Assembly (NCBI RefSeq): GCF_900090045.1
Contig: NC_041787.1
Location: forward strand, 2,959,687-3,023,686
DNA length: 64,000 bases
Origin: Plasmodium malariae
Lineage: Eukaryota; Apicomplexa; Aconoidasida; Haemosporida; Plasmodiidae
Direction: 5' to 3'
In this document: positions 27,431 through 39,994 of the stretch, piece by piece
Numbering within the stretch: position 1 is the first letter of the stretch
Layout of the letters: each line of letters opens with the position of its first letter
Notes under the pieces: generated by a model
Seen by the model: the letters and a program-made list of their open reading frames with translations, nothing else
Database searches by the model: none
What the model was told of the DNA's origin: nothing
Made by a program: the position numbers and the translations under genes

Positions 27431-28310
27431 ATGGAACGAAAAATTAATATACTGTTCTCTGTTAAACTTTCTACTTTTATCCTTTTAATATGGATATGAC
27501 ATTTTTACAATGACAGGGTATAATAATACCATTGGATTATATTTTCCTTACCAATATTTTCTTTGTTTTATTTATAATAATATTATTTTTAACAACTGGA
27601 TTATTTATTATTTTAAAAAAATAATGTTTGTATTATTTTTTTAGAGAGGACCGAACGAATCCTTCAACAAAAACTTCAACGTTAATAGAAAAGTGAATAT
27701 AAATAATTATTGATTACTAGTGAAATATAAACAGAATAAGGATTCAAATATCATAGAGTTAGATGAAGATATAGAAAAAAAAGGAGAATGATATGAAAAA
27801 GCTATATATAATAATGAAAAGGTGTTAAGAGAGAAAAGGAAAAAATCTAATATATATATATTAAATAAAGCACAATTCTAAACAGAAGTCGCCGATTATA
27901 ATAATAGAACTTTTGACGGAAAATATTTTTATTTTGCAAAGAAGTTGATCATGAAAAATGTTTATGATTATTTTGTAGAAAAAAACAGAAGAATTAGAGA
28001 TATAACTAAAAAAAAAAAAAAATTTAGAAGTTACGGATTTGGAGTTGTTACAATTTTTTTCTTTTTATCGTAGGTAATAGGATTCCCTCTATTTCATAAA
28101 TATGATCTGTTGAATTAGCTTTAAGACTATTAACCATTTAGTTATATTTGGGAAACTGTAAAAGAGTTTGTATATTCCTTTAAAGAATATTTTTATTTGA
28201 TTCCTTTTGGTGTAGTTATAATTATATTAACTATCATACTTATAATTGCGATTATTAAAGTCTTAATTAATAATGAAAAATATGAAAAAATTAAGTTGAT
28301 GACTGAATAA
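27431..28310 (+). pseudogene. fam-m pseudogene with many stops
   Basis: The leader exon is 27431-27517 (87 bp, starts MERKINI), with a TGA at 27497-27499 where neighbours have the cysteine codon of WICH. The donor is GTATAA, the intron is 127 bp, and exon 2 starts at 27645. Exon 2 keeps clear fam-m landmarks, NNRTFDGKYFYFAKK, EKNRRIRDI and KFRSYGFGVV, and the terminal block NNEKYEKIKLMTE before TAA at 28308-28310. At least six further in-frame stops are visible. One is a TGA at codon 23 of exon 2, replacing the arginine of the PEXEL-like motif (followed by LLVKYKQ). The region between the membrane segments may also contain a frame change. It cannot make a full product. The closest relative here is the intact fam-m at 35316. 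Confidence 0.88.
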
Positions 28311-30856
28311 AATAGTTAACGAAGAATATATTTTCTACCTTATGGAATTTATTAATATGAAGAATTATAAGTAACAACTTTAGTATTTTATACATAATAA
28401 ACATACATCTTACTATTGTAATTTTTTAAAAATATAAGTGTATACTTAATATTCTTTTAAAACAGAAAATATCTTTTTCTTTATTCTTAACCAATTTTTA
28501 TGTTTTAAAATTTAGCAATTTTCTTGTTAAACTAATATTTAAGATTAGTTAAATATTATATCTTCATATATATATTTGCATTCTTAAATAGGTTTAATGA
28601 AAAATATATCATTTTGAGTTAAATTTAATATATAATAACACACCCCATATAATTTTATTGAAGTAAGTTAATTTATATTTTTACTAAGATATGGTTATTT
28701 CTATTTTTTATCTTGTTCTATTAAAAAATGATAATTATTGAAATAATTAATAGAATATAGTATTATTCTTAAATTAGCAATAAAAGTGTCTTAATTACAT
28801 TTAATATAGTGAATGTATTTATTTGCAATTATACGAGTACATTAATTTTTTTAATTTAGAAAAAACTTAATGTATATTCTATAAGATAATTATTGTATCA
28901 GATGCTTTATGAAATGTATTTATTGTAAAAATAATTTTAATAGAATTGTAGTTTATTTTCTACATGATACAATTGAGAAATTATATATAGATAACAATAT
29001 AGTATAATTTTTAAGTTTGCATTACTTTTAATTAATCGGTGACCTATGGATATTAAGTCTTCACAATTAATTTGTAAGTTAAAAATACAAATTATTTTAT
29101 TTTTGTGTTTAATTTTATTGTTAATTTAATTTTTCAAAAATTGATTAAATGTAAATTAATTGGAAAAATAGTGTGTTATGTTTTTTTTTTTTATTGTACT
29201 ATTTAAAGTTTAAATTCTTTAATTAAATTTAATTACATATTAATATACAATATCTATAAATCCATTCTTTTTTTTTCTTTTTTGCCCCTTATAAATGTAA
29301 ACGTGTATAGTTGTTTTATATATACGTAAAACTCTATATTATAATTAGCACTAATTAAATTGTGAGAATATTTTTTACGAGCGTTTTTTACTCTGTATGT
29401 ATTTATATATATACAAGTCTTATATTATACGTTTGTCTATAAATATATTAAGTAACGTTTTATTATTATATTAAATATATATAAGAATGCATACATATTA
29501 TATTAACTATTAGGAATATTGTCATATTTATAAAGATAATTATTTTAAATAAAATAATTGTAAGAGTAAATGAATAATATATTCTTTTATAATTTATTTA
29601 TGATTGTTTAGTTCTCTGACTATTACTATGAAATTGTTATAATATATTTGTTTTATATTTTACATAGTTGTAATATTAAGTATTTTATTAATTATTTTGT
29701 GTATTATGTTATTTTAATGAAAATTGATATGAATATAATTATTATTTTCTTATAGAACTTAATATTTTTGTTGTGTTTTATAAAAATTTCTTCAATAGCA
29801 TTGACAAAAATAAATAGTTCACAAAACATATTTTATGAAAACATATTATATAATTTTTTTATTATCAGAATTAAATGAATTCATTATTTAAGAAAAATTA
29901 TTCTAATGTCAAAACAGTTATTGTATGAATACACTACTTTTATATTTGTTTTATTATTTTATTTTTTCTGTATATATGTGTATAGTTAAAGAATAAAACT
30001 AAATAGTACTATTTAAAGATATTTAATTTGAAAATAATAATATGGATTGAACGTAATTAAAAATTATAATTTTCAAAAATTATTATAGATAGATATAAAA
30101 TTATAATTTATTTACTTTAAAGATATAGATTGTTTTATAGATTTGGTAGTATGCTATAAATTCTAATTATTATATATATTATATATGATTATATAACGAG
30201 AACATTATAAATAATACGTCATAAAGTGTCGTACATAAATTTATTTTTTTCATTTATTATTACTATTATTATAAACATTAGTATTATATTAGAAATAATC
30301 AATTTTTTAAAAATATAAATTTTTATAAATTAGAGTTTTTAATGGAATGTCATTGTTTAGATTAGTTATTATTGTTTTAATATATAAAATAAATTATATT
30401 CTATATTTCTTATATTCTATAGTATATACATTCTTAAACTTGTACTTTCTATATACTACCCGAAATAAATTTTTAGAGATATAAAAAAAACTTATTTTAT
30501 TAATTTTTAAAAACGGTTAATAAAAAAAATTATTTTATAATTAAACCAAATTAAATTGTATATTTTCAAGATTTATAAAACAATGAAAATTATATTATCT
30601 AAATGTAATTAGTTTTTTAAAAACAATATTATGATAAAACTTTTATAATATATATTAAGAGTTATTTTTCTCGGTGTCTTCTCTAAAAAGGATTATAATT
30701 ATATAGCTTTTATTGATGCTATACAAAAAAAAAAAAACAAATAATAATAAAAAAAAAAAAGAATAATTAATTTTAGGGGTCTTTATCTTTAATGAATATT
30801 ACATTATTTTTAATATTGTCGTTTCTGAATGTATTACAGTATTAAAAAAATATATT
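28311..30856. other. Intergenic AT-rich spacer
   Basis: No coding region is seen. It holds fam-type flanks, low-complexity AT sequence and short poly-A runs, such as those near 30726-30760. Confidence 0.6.
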
Positions 30857-31828
30857 ATGGAACAAAAAATTAATTTACTTTTATTTATTAAAATTTCTAC
30901 TTTTACGCTTTTATCCTGGACAAAGTGTTTTATGAATAATACGGTATGATCATATTATTTGAGAATATTTGGATTATTATCATTTTTATTTTTTTATTTT
31001 TATTAATAAGATTTTTTAGTATAAAATATTTTATTCTTTATATAATAAATATTTACTCTATTTTTCCAGAGTATATTTAATAAGTCCCTGGATGAAAATT
31101 ACAACCTTGGTAAAACACTAGTTACAAGAACATATAGAATACTAGTAAAATATAAGTATGATAAGGATTCAGTTACTGAGCGTTTAAAAGAACATAAATA
31201 TAAGTGTGAATCGAACGAAAAGAAATGTATAACTAATAATGAAAAAAAAACCACAGAAAATAAAAAGGAGTTAAATAGATGTTCATCAATAAATACAGGA
31301 GTTCATAAACAACTTATGAATAATAAAACTTGTATATTCGAAACCAAAAAATATTCCCAAATTGAAAAAAAAATATTCAAAGAGCTTGATTATATAGATT
31401 TTCTTGAAAAAAATAGGACAATTAGCGATAAAACTTTCAGAAAAGCAGTATTTAAAAAATGCAGAGTACGAATTGTTTTACCTTTATTCATGGTCTTGTT
31501 ATTATCAACCTATCTAATATTAGATTCTTTTTGTAGTTGTGGGCTTATAAAATGGTTGTTAGTTGTACTGAAGGAGAATATTGGGGCTGGATGGTCGCGT
31601 CCTCTACATGATTTTTTGGATAAACTCAATTTAGATATTTTGTGGATAAGTGGATGTGTAGGAAAGGAAGGTGCAAAAAGAACGTGGACGTTTATAACTA
31701 TACCATTTCTGTACTATGTAATTTATTGTATGCCTTTGTTTATAATAGGTGTCACGATTATATTATATATCATTTACTACCATAAAAAAGTTAAAAAATA
31801 TCAAAATATTAAGTTCAGGAAAGGATAA
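30857..31828 (+). CDS. fam-l protein, Plasmodium exported, intact
   Basis: Exon 1 is 30857-30943 (87 bp, starts MEQKINLLLFIKIST), the donor is GTATGA, the intron is 126 bp with a TTTTTCCAG acceptor, and exon 2 is 31070-31828. The protein is 281 residues with no internal stop. Exon 2 opens SIFNKSLDENYNLGK, and a PEXEL-like RILVK lies at residue 52. A lysine and asparagine-rich linker follows, then the fam-l block (CIFETKKYSQIEKKIFKELD, then YIDFLEKNRTISDKT). Membrane segments lie near residues 162-182 and 243-266, with a roughly 60-residue loop between them rich in Gly, Trp and Cys. The tail is basic (YYHKKVKKYQNIKFRKG). These are the traits I recall for P. malariae fam-l. Export and membrane location are inferred from family features. 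A fam-m pseudogene lies upstream and an intact fam-m downstream, fitting the mixed arrangement known for these families. Confidence 0.92.
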
Positions 31829-34800
31829 ATATTATAAGAAATATTTTTCTTTATAATTAAATCAACAATATGAATTATTGTCTAAGACATCCTTAATGAT
31901 ATGACTAATAATTATATTCATAATTGCTAAAAATTTCATAAATATACGTACATGTACCTGGCTTCACTAAGATGCACAGAATAAAATAATTTGTTACGCC
32001 TTTTATTGTGAATTTGAACATAATATTTTTTTTAAATTTGTAGTTTAAAGTATCTTTTCAGATTAATTAAATTCTTTCGCTTAATATATATATTTGTGTA
32101 TATCGATAGATTCCTGTGAAAAATATTTACTTATGCGTTATAATTAATATATGATAAAATAATTAATATACTTCTATTGATGTTTTGTATTAATTTATAT
32201 TTTAAGTATAACCAATAGTTGGTGATATTTTTTTATTTTTTTCTGTGCTAAATATATTTATTTGTTCATGTATTTAGAAAAACATTTAATTAGCTTTAAA
32301 TTAAATAAATTATATATTATTTTGTGTGAAATAGCACGAAATGAATATATATAATTGTATATATATATATATATATATATACATAAATGAAAACTTTGTA
32401 TATAATATATTAAATGAGTTTTATGAGAAATATAAAATGGAAAAATTCCAAAGTAAAGCCCTTTTTATTAAACATCAGTTTTTTGACACAATATAAAATG
32501 TAACATATAAATAGGCAATAATATAATAACTTTATTAAATATTGGTTATATATAATTGCTTAATAACTTAGGATTTCTTAATATTAACAATTTAATGATG
32601 CACTAATGTCTTTTTATTTCTTTATTATTACGTATAATTGTAAAAAATTAATTAAATATATATTATATAGAAAACATATAAATATACTATATATATATTT
32701 TGGCATTATTAAAAGATTAAAATAATAAATTAAATATAATTAAACATTAATATATATTATGTATATATACTTTTTTTTTCTTTCTATAATAGTGTAATTA
32801 TGATTGTCTTTATCTATGTAAAAGGATAAATTATCTCTACGGGTAATGAAAAAATATATAATTTTTCTAGATTAATATATTAATGTGTAGTTATTGTTTT
32901 ATGTATATTTTCTAATTTTTTATTTTTATTAATATATTATGTAAATAGTTAATTTTCTTTTAATGATGTATAAAAATTTATGTATTTTATGTTTAAAATT
33001 ACTAATTAATTTATATTTATAGCGCTTCACTTTTTAGAAAAAAAAAATTACTTGTTTTAAAAAATTCATAAGCCGGTTGCTTTGTTTGTTTTTGCTATAT
33101 AGGTTTTAATTAGTTGTTTAAAAATTAATACTATATTTTCTTGTAAAAGTATTAATTAAATTAATGTGATAATTTAATACTAAGAATATAGAAGAAATCA
33201 TAAGATATAACAAGTTAAAAAATATATTAGATTTGCCTCTGTATATGTGAAAATATTTTAATTACATTTTAGACAATAATTATGAACAAAAACAAAATTG
33301 ATTTCTCTAAATTCTTATAGATACGATTATCTTATCAGCTAAAAATACGATATATTAGTGTAAATAATAAAATTAGAATAAACTCTTGAAAAAATAATAT
33401 TGTATCTGCAGGTGAATGAAATAATCGTATGACATTAATACCATATATATATAAGAGAACGATTCACTTAAGTTTTACGTGTTAAAGGAGAAAAATAAAT
33501 ATTTTATAAGGAAATTAATTTAATTGTATATTATTTCTTAATTTAGAAAAAATATAAATAATTTAGAAAATATATATTATTTTAAATAAAATGGTTCAAA
33601 AAATCTATTGAAATCATGCATGTTACAAAAAGAGGAAAATCCTATTTATAATTAATTGTTCAGTAAAATTACTTTATTCAATGAGCTTATTTTTATAATG
33701 TATCTGTGGGTTATTATATGTTTTAAATGTTAGGTGGTTTATATTGCATATTTAAATATTAGCTGTGAGTAAACTGTTAATCTATTAATTTATTGTAACA
33801 ATTAAAGGATGATAAGTAGGAGTCTTTTAAAATGTCAGAATAAATGCACAAATATTGTATAACTATAAAAATTCCATGATATTAAATTTTGTATTATTTC
33901 AACTTTTTTTTAATTTTTTAATTATTACCTTGGAGAAATAATAAATTTTAAATAGAAAAATATTATAATGTTATATTTCAGATAATAATAATACTTTTTT
34001 GTATGTATAATTTTTTTATAATTACTATTATTAGGGTTATTTTACCCAAGGAACATAATTATTGGGATATACTAAATTTTTTTGTTAAAAGAATTTTAAA
34101 TAAAATATTATATTTTATATATTTATATAGACTTATTGCGACATAATTTTAAAATATGCTTCTATATTACATTTTTAAGCTAATAAAAAAAATAATATAT
34201 TCTTTATAAAAATAACAATAAGAAAATTACCAAATCATACACTTAGGTAAATTATACTGTAATCCTTTCTTATTTGTTATATACATATTATACGCTATAT
34301 ATAATATTCTTATTTATAATTTTATTTCATTTGAATTATTATTAAATCCATGTAAATTAATGTAATATTTATGTGACGTTCTTAAGCTAATTCTCTTTTT
34401 TTCTCTTTCTTACTATATTAATAACCTATATATATACATACTTAATTAAAAAAATTATAAAAAAAAAATTATGCGGATAATTCTGTAAATGTTTCTTTTA
34501 GAAATAATGACATAAATTAAACTTAAATAAAAATAACAATTTCCAAAAATTATCGTTAAAAAAAAAAGATTCGTTCATTGTTTTCTCATAAAAAATATTC
34601 TTTTTCATAGGTTATTTAGTATATTATTATTAATATTTTTTAAAAAAAATGTGATCTATAAATTATTCTCTGTGTATTAGGAGTAACTAAAGAATGTACT
34701 ATAATTAACATAATGTAAAATACTTTTTTTTTCATTTATTATTAATATTATTAGTTTGTTATTATAATAAGTATTTTTTAAAAATAGTTAGTTCTTAAAT

Positions 34801-35315
34801 ATGTTAATGAAATTATAAATATTAATGGAATAGCATCCTCATAATTAGTGATTATTGTTATAATATGTAGAAAAATGTATTATATATATGTTCTATATGT
34901 TCTATATTCTATATAAACGCAATATTTCTAAATATTAAAAAATGGCATATATATTTTTTTTTACTTTTTTCTGAATATAACATTAAACAAAAATATTTAA
35001 TTAGTAAACTATATTAAATAACTTCGTTATATATTTTGAATACATAATAATAAATTCAAATTATATTATTTTAATTAATATTAGTTCTTTAAAAATACAA
35101 TTAAGATAAAAATTTTGTAATACATAATTAAATTTCTTTTTTTTTATAAAATTCGTATAATATATTATAGCTATGTACATTTTCATAATAATTTAGAAAG
35201 AACATATAAAATATATTTTAGATGTATATAAGGATTCGTTAGTTATTAGAAGAATATTATATTATTTTTAATTTTATTACTTATTGAATATATCATAATA
35301 TTAACTCTCTATAAA
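31829..35315. other. Intergenic AT-rich spacer
   Basis: No gene is found in 3.5 kb. A TA tract lies at about 32358-32382. The part from about 34570 to 34720 resembles the 5' flank at about 10095-10200, sharing the TCATAxxxTAT...TAGTATAT order. This again suggests duplicated 5' flanks. Confidence 0.55.
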
Positions 35316-36212
35316 ATGGAACGAATAATAAGGTTCCTATTTTTCATTAAAATTACTGCGTTTATTTATTTAACCTGGATGTGTCATGTTAACAATAATA
35401 TGGTATGCTAATTACATTTAAGTTCCTAAGAATTATAAAAAAAATTTCTATTTTTATTTATGTTAATATTTTTTTTAAAGTTAGAATATACATTTTATTG
35501 AAAATATAATATATACTATTTTTCTTTTTATTAGAGGATATATAACAATTCTCAGAATGAGTACTCTAATCAAAGTAAAAAATTATCTTCAAGAAATTAT
35601 CGATTATTAGCAAAATACAAACAGGATAGTGATTCACATATTGCGTGTTTAAAAGAAGGAATACCAAAAAATAAGAAATACGAAGAAAAATATTTACCTT
35701 ATAATGTGAGAGGTACCAAAGCAAAAAAGAAACAATCTAATAAATGTTCATTAAGTACAGCACAATATTATGTAGAAGTTATGGATAATAATAATGGAAT
35801 TTTTGATGGAAAACATTTCCATTTTGAAAGAAAATGGATCCGAAAAAAAGATTATGATTATATTATAGACAAAAATAGAAGAATATATGATATAGCCTTA
35901 AAAAAAATTAAATTTAGAAGTTATGGATTTGGTGTTACTTTATTTTTAATTTTTTTGTTCCTAGGAATAGGATTACCAATATTAAAAGGACTAGAGTCAA
36001 TGGAAAATATTCTAGAATATAAAATATTTAAAGAATTTTATGATTTATTAAATAAAAATAAGCTTCTAGAAAGTGTTTTACCAGAAAAATACTTTTATGT
36101 GTTGTTATTTGGAGTGATTATCCTTATATTAGGTGTTATACTCATAATAGCTTTTAATAAGATATTAAGAAATAATGAAAAATACAATAAAATTAAGTTA
36201 ATGGCTCAGTAA
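35316..36212 (+). CDS. fam-m protein, Plasmodium exported, intact
   Basis: Exon 1 is 35316-35402 (87 bp, starts MERIIRFLFFIK), the donor is GTATGC, the intron is 132 bp with a TTTTATTAG acceptor, and exon 2 is 35535-36212. The protein is 254 residues with no internal stop. After the leader comes SSRNYRLLAKYKQD, with the PEXEL-like RLLAK at residue 52 (arginine codon CGA). The fam-m block follows: FDGKHFHFERKWIRKKDYDY, then DKNRRIYDIALKKIKFRSYG. Membrane segments lie near residues 160-180 and 216-236, and the tail is NNEKYNKIKLMAQ. These motifs fit the fam-m family as I recall it. It is the intact counterpart of the pseudogene at 27431. A role at or in the infected red cell is inferred from the export-type architecture only. 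Confidence 0.92.
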
Positions 36213-39110
36213 AATTAATAATAAATAATATGTATTTTTCTTTAAGGAAGTTATAAATATGAAGTAATACCTGTACTATCGCTGAAGATATTCTCACAAA
36301 ACCTATTTATATTTCATTAAATATTATAAATGAACCTATATAAGTTTTATATCTTTGTTGCAAAATAGTAATAATATATAATATTAATGTTCTTCAGAAG
36401 TTGATGTTTTAATTTTCTTATGTGTGTATTTTAATAGGAAGTTTTAATTTAATTAAATATTGTGGTTGCATATATATTTTTGTGCATATAAATAGATTTT
36501 TATTATAATATATATTTTTTCATTAAAATGAATATACAATAATATAATATTATAGATTTATGGAACTTAAATAATATATACTTGTAATAAATATTTGCTT
36601 TTTATTTTAAATTATTTTTTAGTATAAAATGGTATTTGTATAGGTTGTTAAAAAATATAATGTGAATTTTAAATAATAAATAAATGTGTTTTGTTCTTTA
36701 TTTTAACTATAAAAGGTAAATATATTACATTACATTGATATGTGAGTATATACTTTTTTTACTTAGGAAAAAACATAATACTTAATTTATAGTATATCTT
36801 TTATGTGATATATATTATAAAAAGCATTAGTTGTAAAGATATTTTTAAGATACTTCAATATTTCTTTGAATCACTTAAATATAAAATTATAAGTATATAA
36901 TAAAATGTTATTGTTATTAATTATGGATTATTTATGATCAATCATCAGTGTGCGAAACTTATGTTAGGAAAATTAAGTGAAATCTGAAACGAATTATTAT
37001 ATAAGTTTTACTAATTGAAGTTATAATAAAATTTTAAAAAAAATTTATTAAATACATAATATATTGAAAATAAATAAAAAAATATAAGTTATTTTTATTT
37101 TTCATGTCTATGGAATATTAGATTAATGAATTAAATTTCATTACATATTAAAACATAATATGAATAAACTTTTTTTTTTTTACAGATTTAAATTTCTAAA
37201 TTACATTTAAAAATATAGAAATAATCATTAGGAGCAATTAAAATGAATATATTTTGGGGGATATTACTTTATCATGTGTAAATGTATATTTGTTGCATTT
37301 TTTATAGTAGTACATAAATATATTAAATATTTACCATTATCTTTCATATATATGAGTATACAAATAATTTATATTGAGTATTAATAAAGCTATAATATTT
37401 AAAGCGTAATTTTTTTAATTCAAAAAAAGCAAAAACAAGTTTTTTTTTTTTATAACGTATATACAAAATTTTAAGATTTAGAGTTATGGTTCAAATATTA
37501 ACAGTTAGTTTATTTCCGAGAAATAGTATGCATTTATTAGTATAATTTCAATTTCAGTAGCATTCTTATGTAAAGAATTATTTATTTTGTTTATTGCTAT
37601 GGTAGTTCAGTAAATATGAAAATAGCGAGATTTATATTTTAATTATTTCCATTGCTTGCATATTGATTTATTTCTAATTTATAAATATTACGTAAATATC
37701 TATTATAAAGAAAATTGGAATTAAAAAAATACATGTATTTATATTAAAGAAATTAAAAATATTTAACAATAAATATTTTTTTTAAAAATAAGGGGGAAAA
37801 AAAAATGTTCAAGAATAAAAATAATTCCATGGAGTGCTCTAGAATATAAATATATTAATATATTATCTTCATTATATTAAACAGAACTTATATGTTAATT
37901 TAATTTATTTTGTAATGTTAGTTATAACATTTTTTTTTTTTATAAATTTGTATCTGTTTAGCAATTTTATATGTAAAAATATTTATTTAATTCGTTAAAA
38001 GTTTTCGTTGTTAGAAGGATGAATAACTGTAAAAGATAATAAACGAATGTTATTATGTACGTTAAAATAATTATATATAATGTAATTAGAAGAAAAAGTA
38101 ATTATGTTTATTCAAGCAACATAATTTAGTTATACAAAAAAGTTACTATAAATTTAATAAGTTTTTTTATTCTTTTTTTAGATATATTAATATTTCTCTA
38201 GGTATATGTTTATTTATATTTTGGGAAGAAAATATAAATACGTAATTTATATACTTTTAAATAATTCATTAAATAACAATAAATTGTATTCAGATTTATA
38301 ATCAAAATATAATATTGCAAAATTCTTATACAAATATATAGTGCTAATTATTATAATGCTTCTAAAAATATACGTATATTAATAGATTTTTGTAACTATA
38401 AACGTTGTTTTATTAATATATAATAATTTATATAAGGAGATATATTTTTTATAAATATATTTTAAGGTTTATATAATCTAACAAAATTTCATTTCAGAAC
38501 TTTATATAACTTTTCTATAATTTTTTCTGTTATATTAATTTATATTATTTAAATGCAGAATGAATATTTGCATGACATGCTTAAATTTAGAATTATTTTA
38601 TAAAAAAGTTAAAATTTTTGATAACTAACATTTGCATATATATTAATATATATTTTCTATATACTGCGCTTTCTTTAAAATATATGCATTATTTTTTCAA
38701 TGATTAAATAATTTTCTATCTGATTTTACCTTGTATAATTTTGTTCTGCAAATAATTTTTTTTTTTGTTTATATAATAAAAAAAAATTTACTGCAAATTT
38801 TTGTTTAAAAATTAAACCGAATAATTTAAGAATTTACGGTATAGTTGTATTTAAATTTTTTTAAAAATAGTCATTTTTTTTTTTTTTTTCTATAATAGAA
38901 TTCTATATAAAAATTATACTGGTTTTAAATTTATTTTACATATGTAAAATTTAATTCGAAATATATTTATATAACTTCAATTTACTACTTTAAAATAAAA
39001 TAAATAAATCAAAAATAATAATATAAACTGTTTCCTTTATTATTTTAAAGATTTTGAATATAGTTAATATTTTCATTATTTAATATATTATGGGATTCTA
39101 TAAGTATACA
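36213..39110. other. Intergenic AT-rich spacer
   Basis: No gene is seen. It holds poly-T runs and a weak match at about 37490-37580 to the upstream block at 1040-1420. An in-frame alternative ATG for the next locus lies at 39090. Confidence 0.55.
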
Positions 39111-39994
39111 ATGAAAGAAAATATTAAGTCGCTAATTTTTAATAAAACGTTTGCATTTTTGCTTTTTATTTGGATGAGTTATGATATAAATAATGTGGTA
39201 TAACAAAAATATTTCATATATATTCTTTTTTTTTCATTCTATTGTTTTATGTTTTATTTTTAATAATAATATTTTCTCAGTATGCAAACATATATTTTTA
39301 TAAATTACAAATGATTATTCTTTTTTAGAGGGGTGTCATATCGTTAGATAAACAACATGGCTATATTACTTTAAGAAGTAATAGGCTATTATTAGAGCCC
39401 TCACTTGATTTGGGATCAATTGAGTATTTAAATTATGACGATAGTAATTCTACATTGCAGGACGAAGATATATAAAAAAATGATCATGGTTATAAATCCG
39501 AAATAGGAGAATCAAGAAAAAGCTTTTTAAGTATAGGAGAATTGTATAAATTAGATCGAAAAAAAAAGTCCTCATTACTTAGTAGAATGGATAAATTTTG
39601 CGAAAAAAATATCTTTAATCAGTTAGATTCCATATATAAAGTTAAGGATAATAAGTTTATTAATAAAATGACTGCAAACAAAAAGATATTTAAAAAGGTA
39701 GTTTTAGCAGTAATTCCACCTTGTTTAGCTATAGGTGCTGGATTAATAATAGTTACAGTATTAAGTTATTTATTTTGTAGTTCTTTATTGACCAGTTTGC
39801 CATTATTTTCATTACTAATTGTACTTCCCGCATTAATAGCATGTATGCCAATCTTATCTATAATGTGTATTGCTTATATTTTCAGAAAATTTATGAAATA
39901 TGAAAAAATCTATGAAAATAAACCAAAACTTACTCAAAAATTGTTAAACCTTTTGTTTGGAAAAAATTTTAATATGGCATCAGAGAACATGTAG
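39111..39994 (+). pseudogene. PEXEL exported protein gene (RLLLE type) with a single TAA
   Basis: Exon 1 is 39111-39197 (87 bp, starts MKENIKS; an in-frame ATG at 39090 would add seven codons). The donor is GTATAA, the intron is 131 bp and exon 2 is 39329-39994 in phase 0. A canonical PEXEL RLLLE lies at exon-2 codon 19. One in-frame TAA at 39473-39475 interrupts the acidic linker, and the same frame then stays open to TAG at 39992-39994. The distal part has a basic region, a long hydrophobic stretch of two membrane segments around 39705-39890 (VVLAVIPPCLAIGAGLIIVT, later SLLIVLPALIACMPIL), and a basic tail (KFMKYEKIYENK). Full length would be about 250 residues. The stop leaves a 77-residue leader-plus-PEXEL peptide. 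Flanks and coding sequence match the more decayed locus at 18458. It is either a recent pseudogene or an allele-specific stop. Confidence 0.8.
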
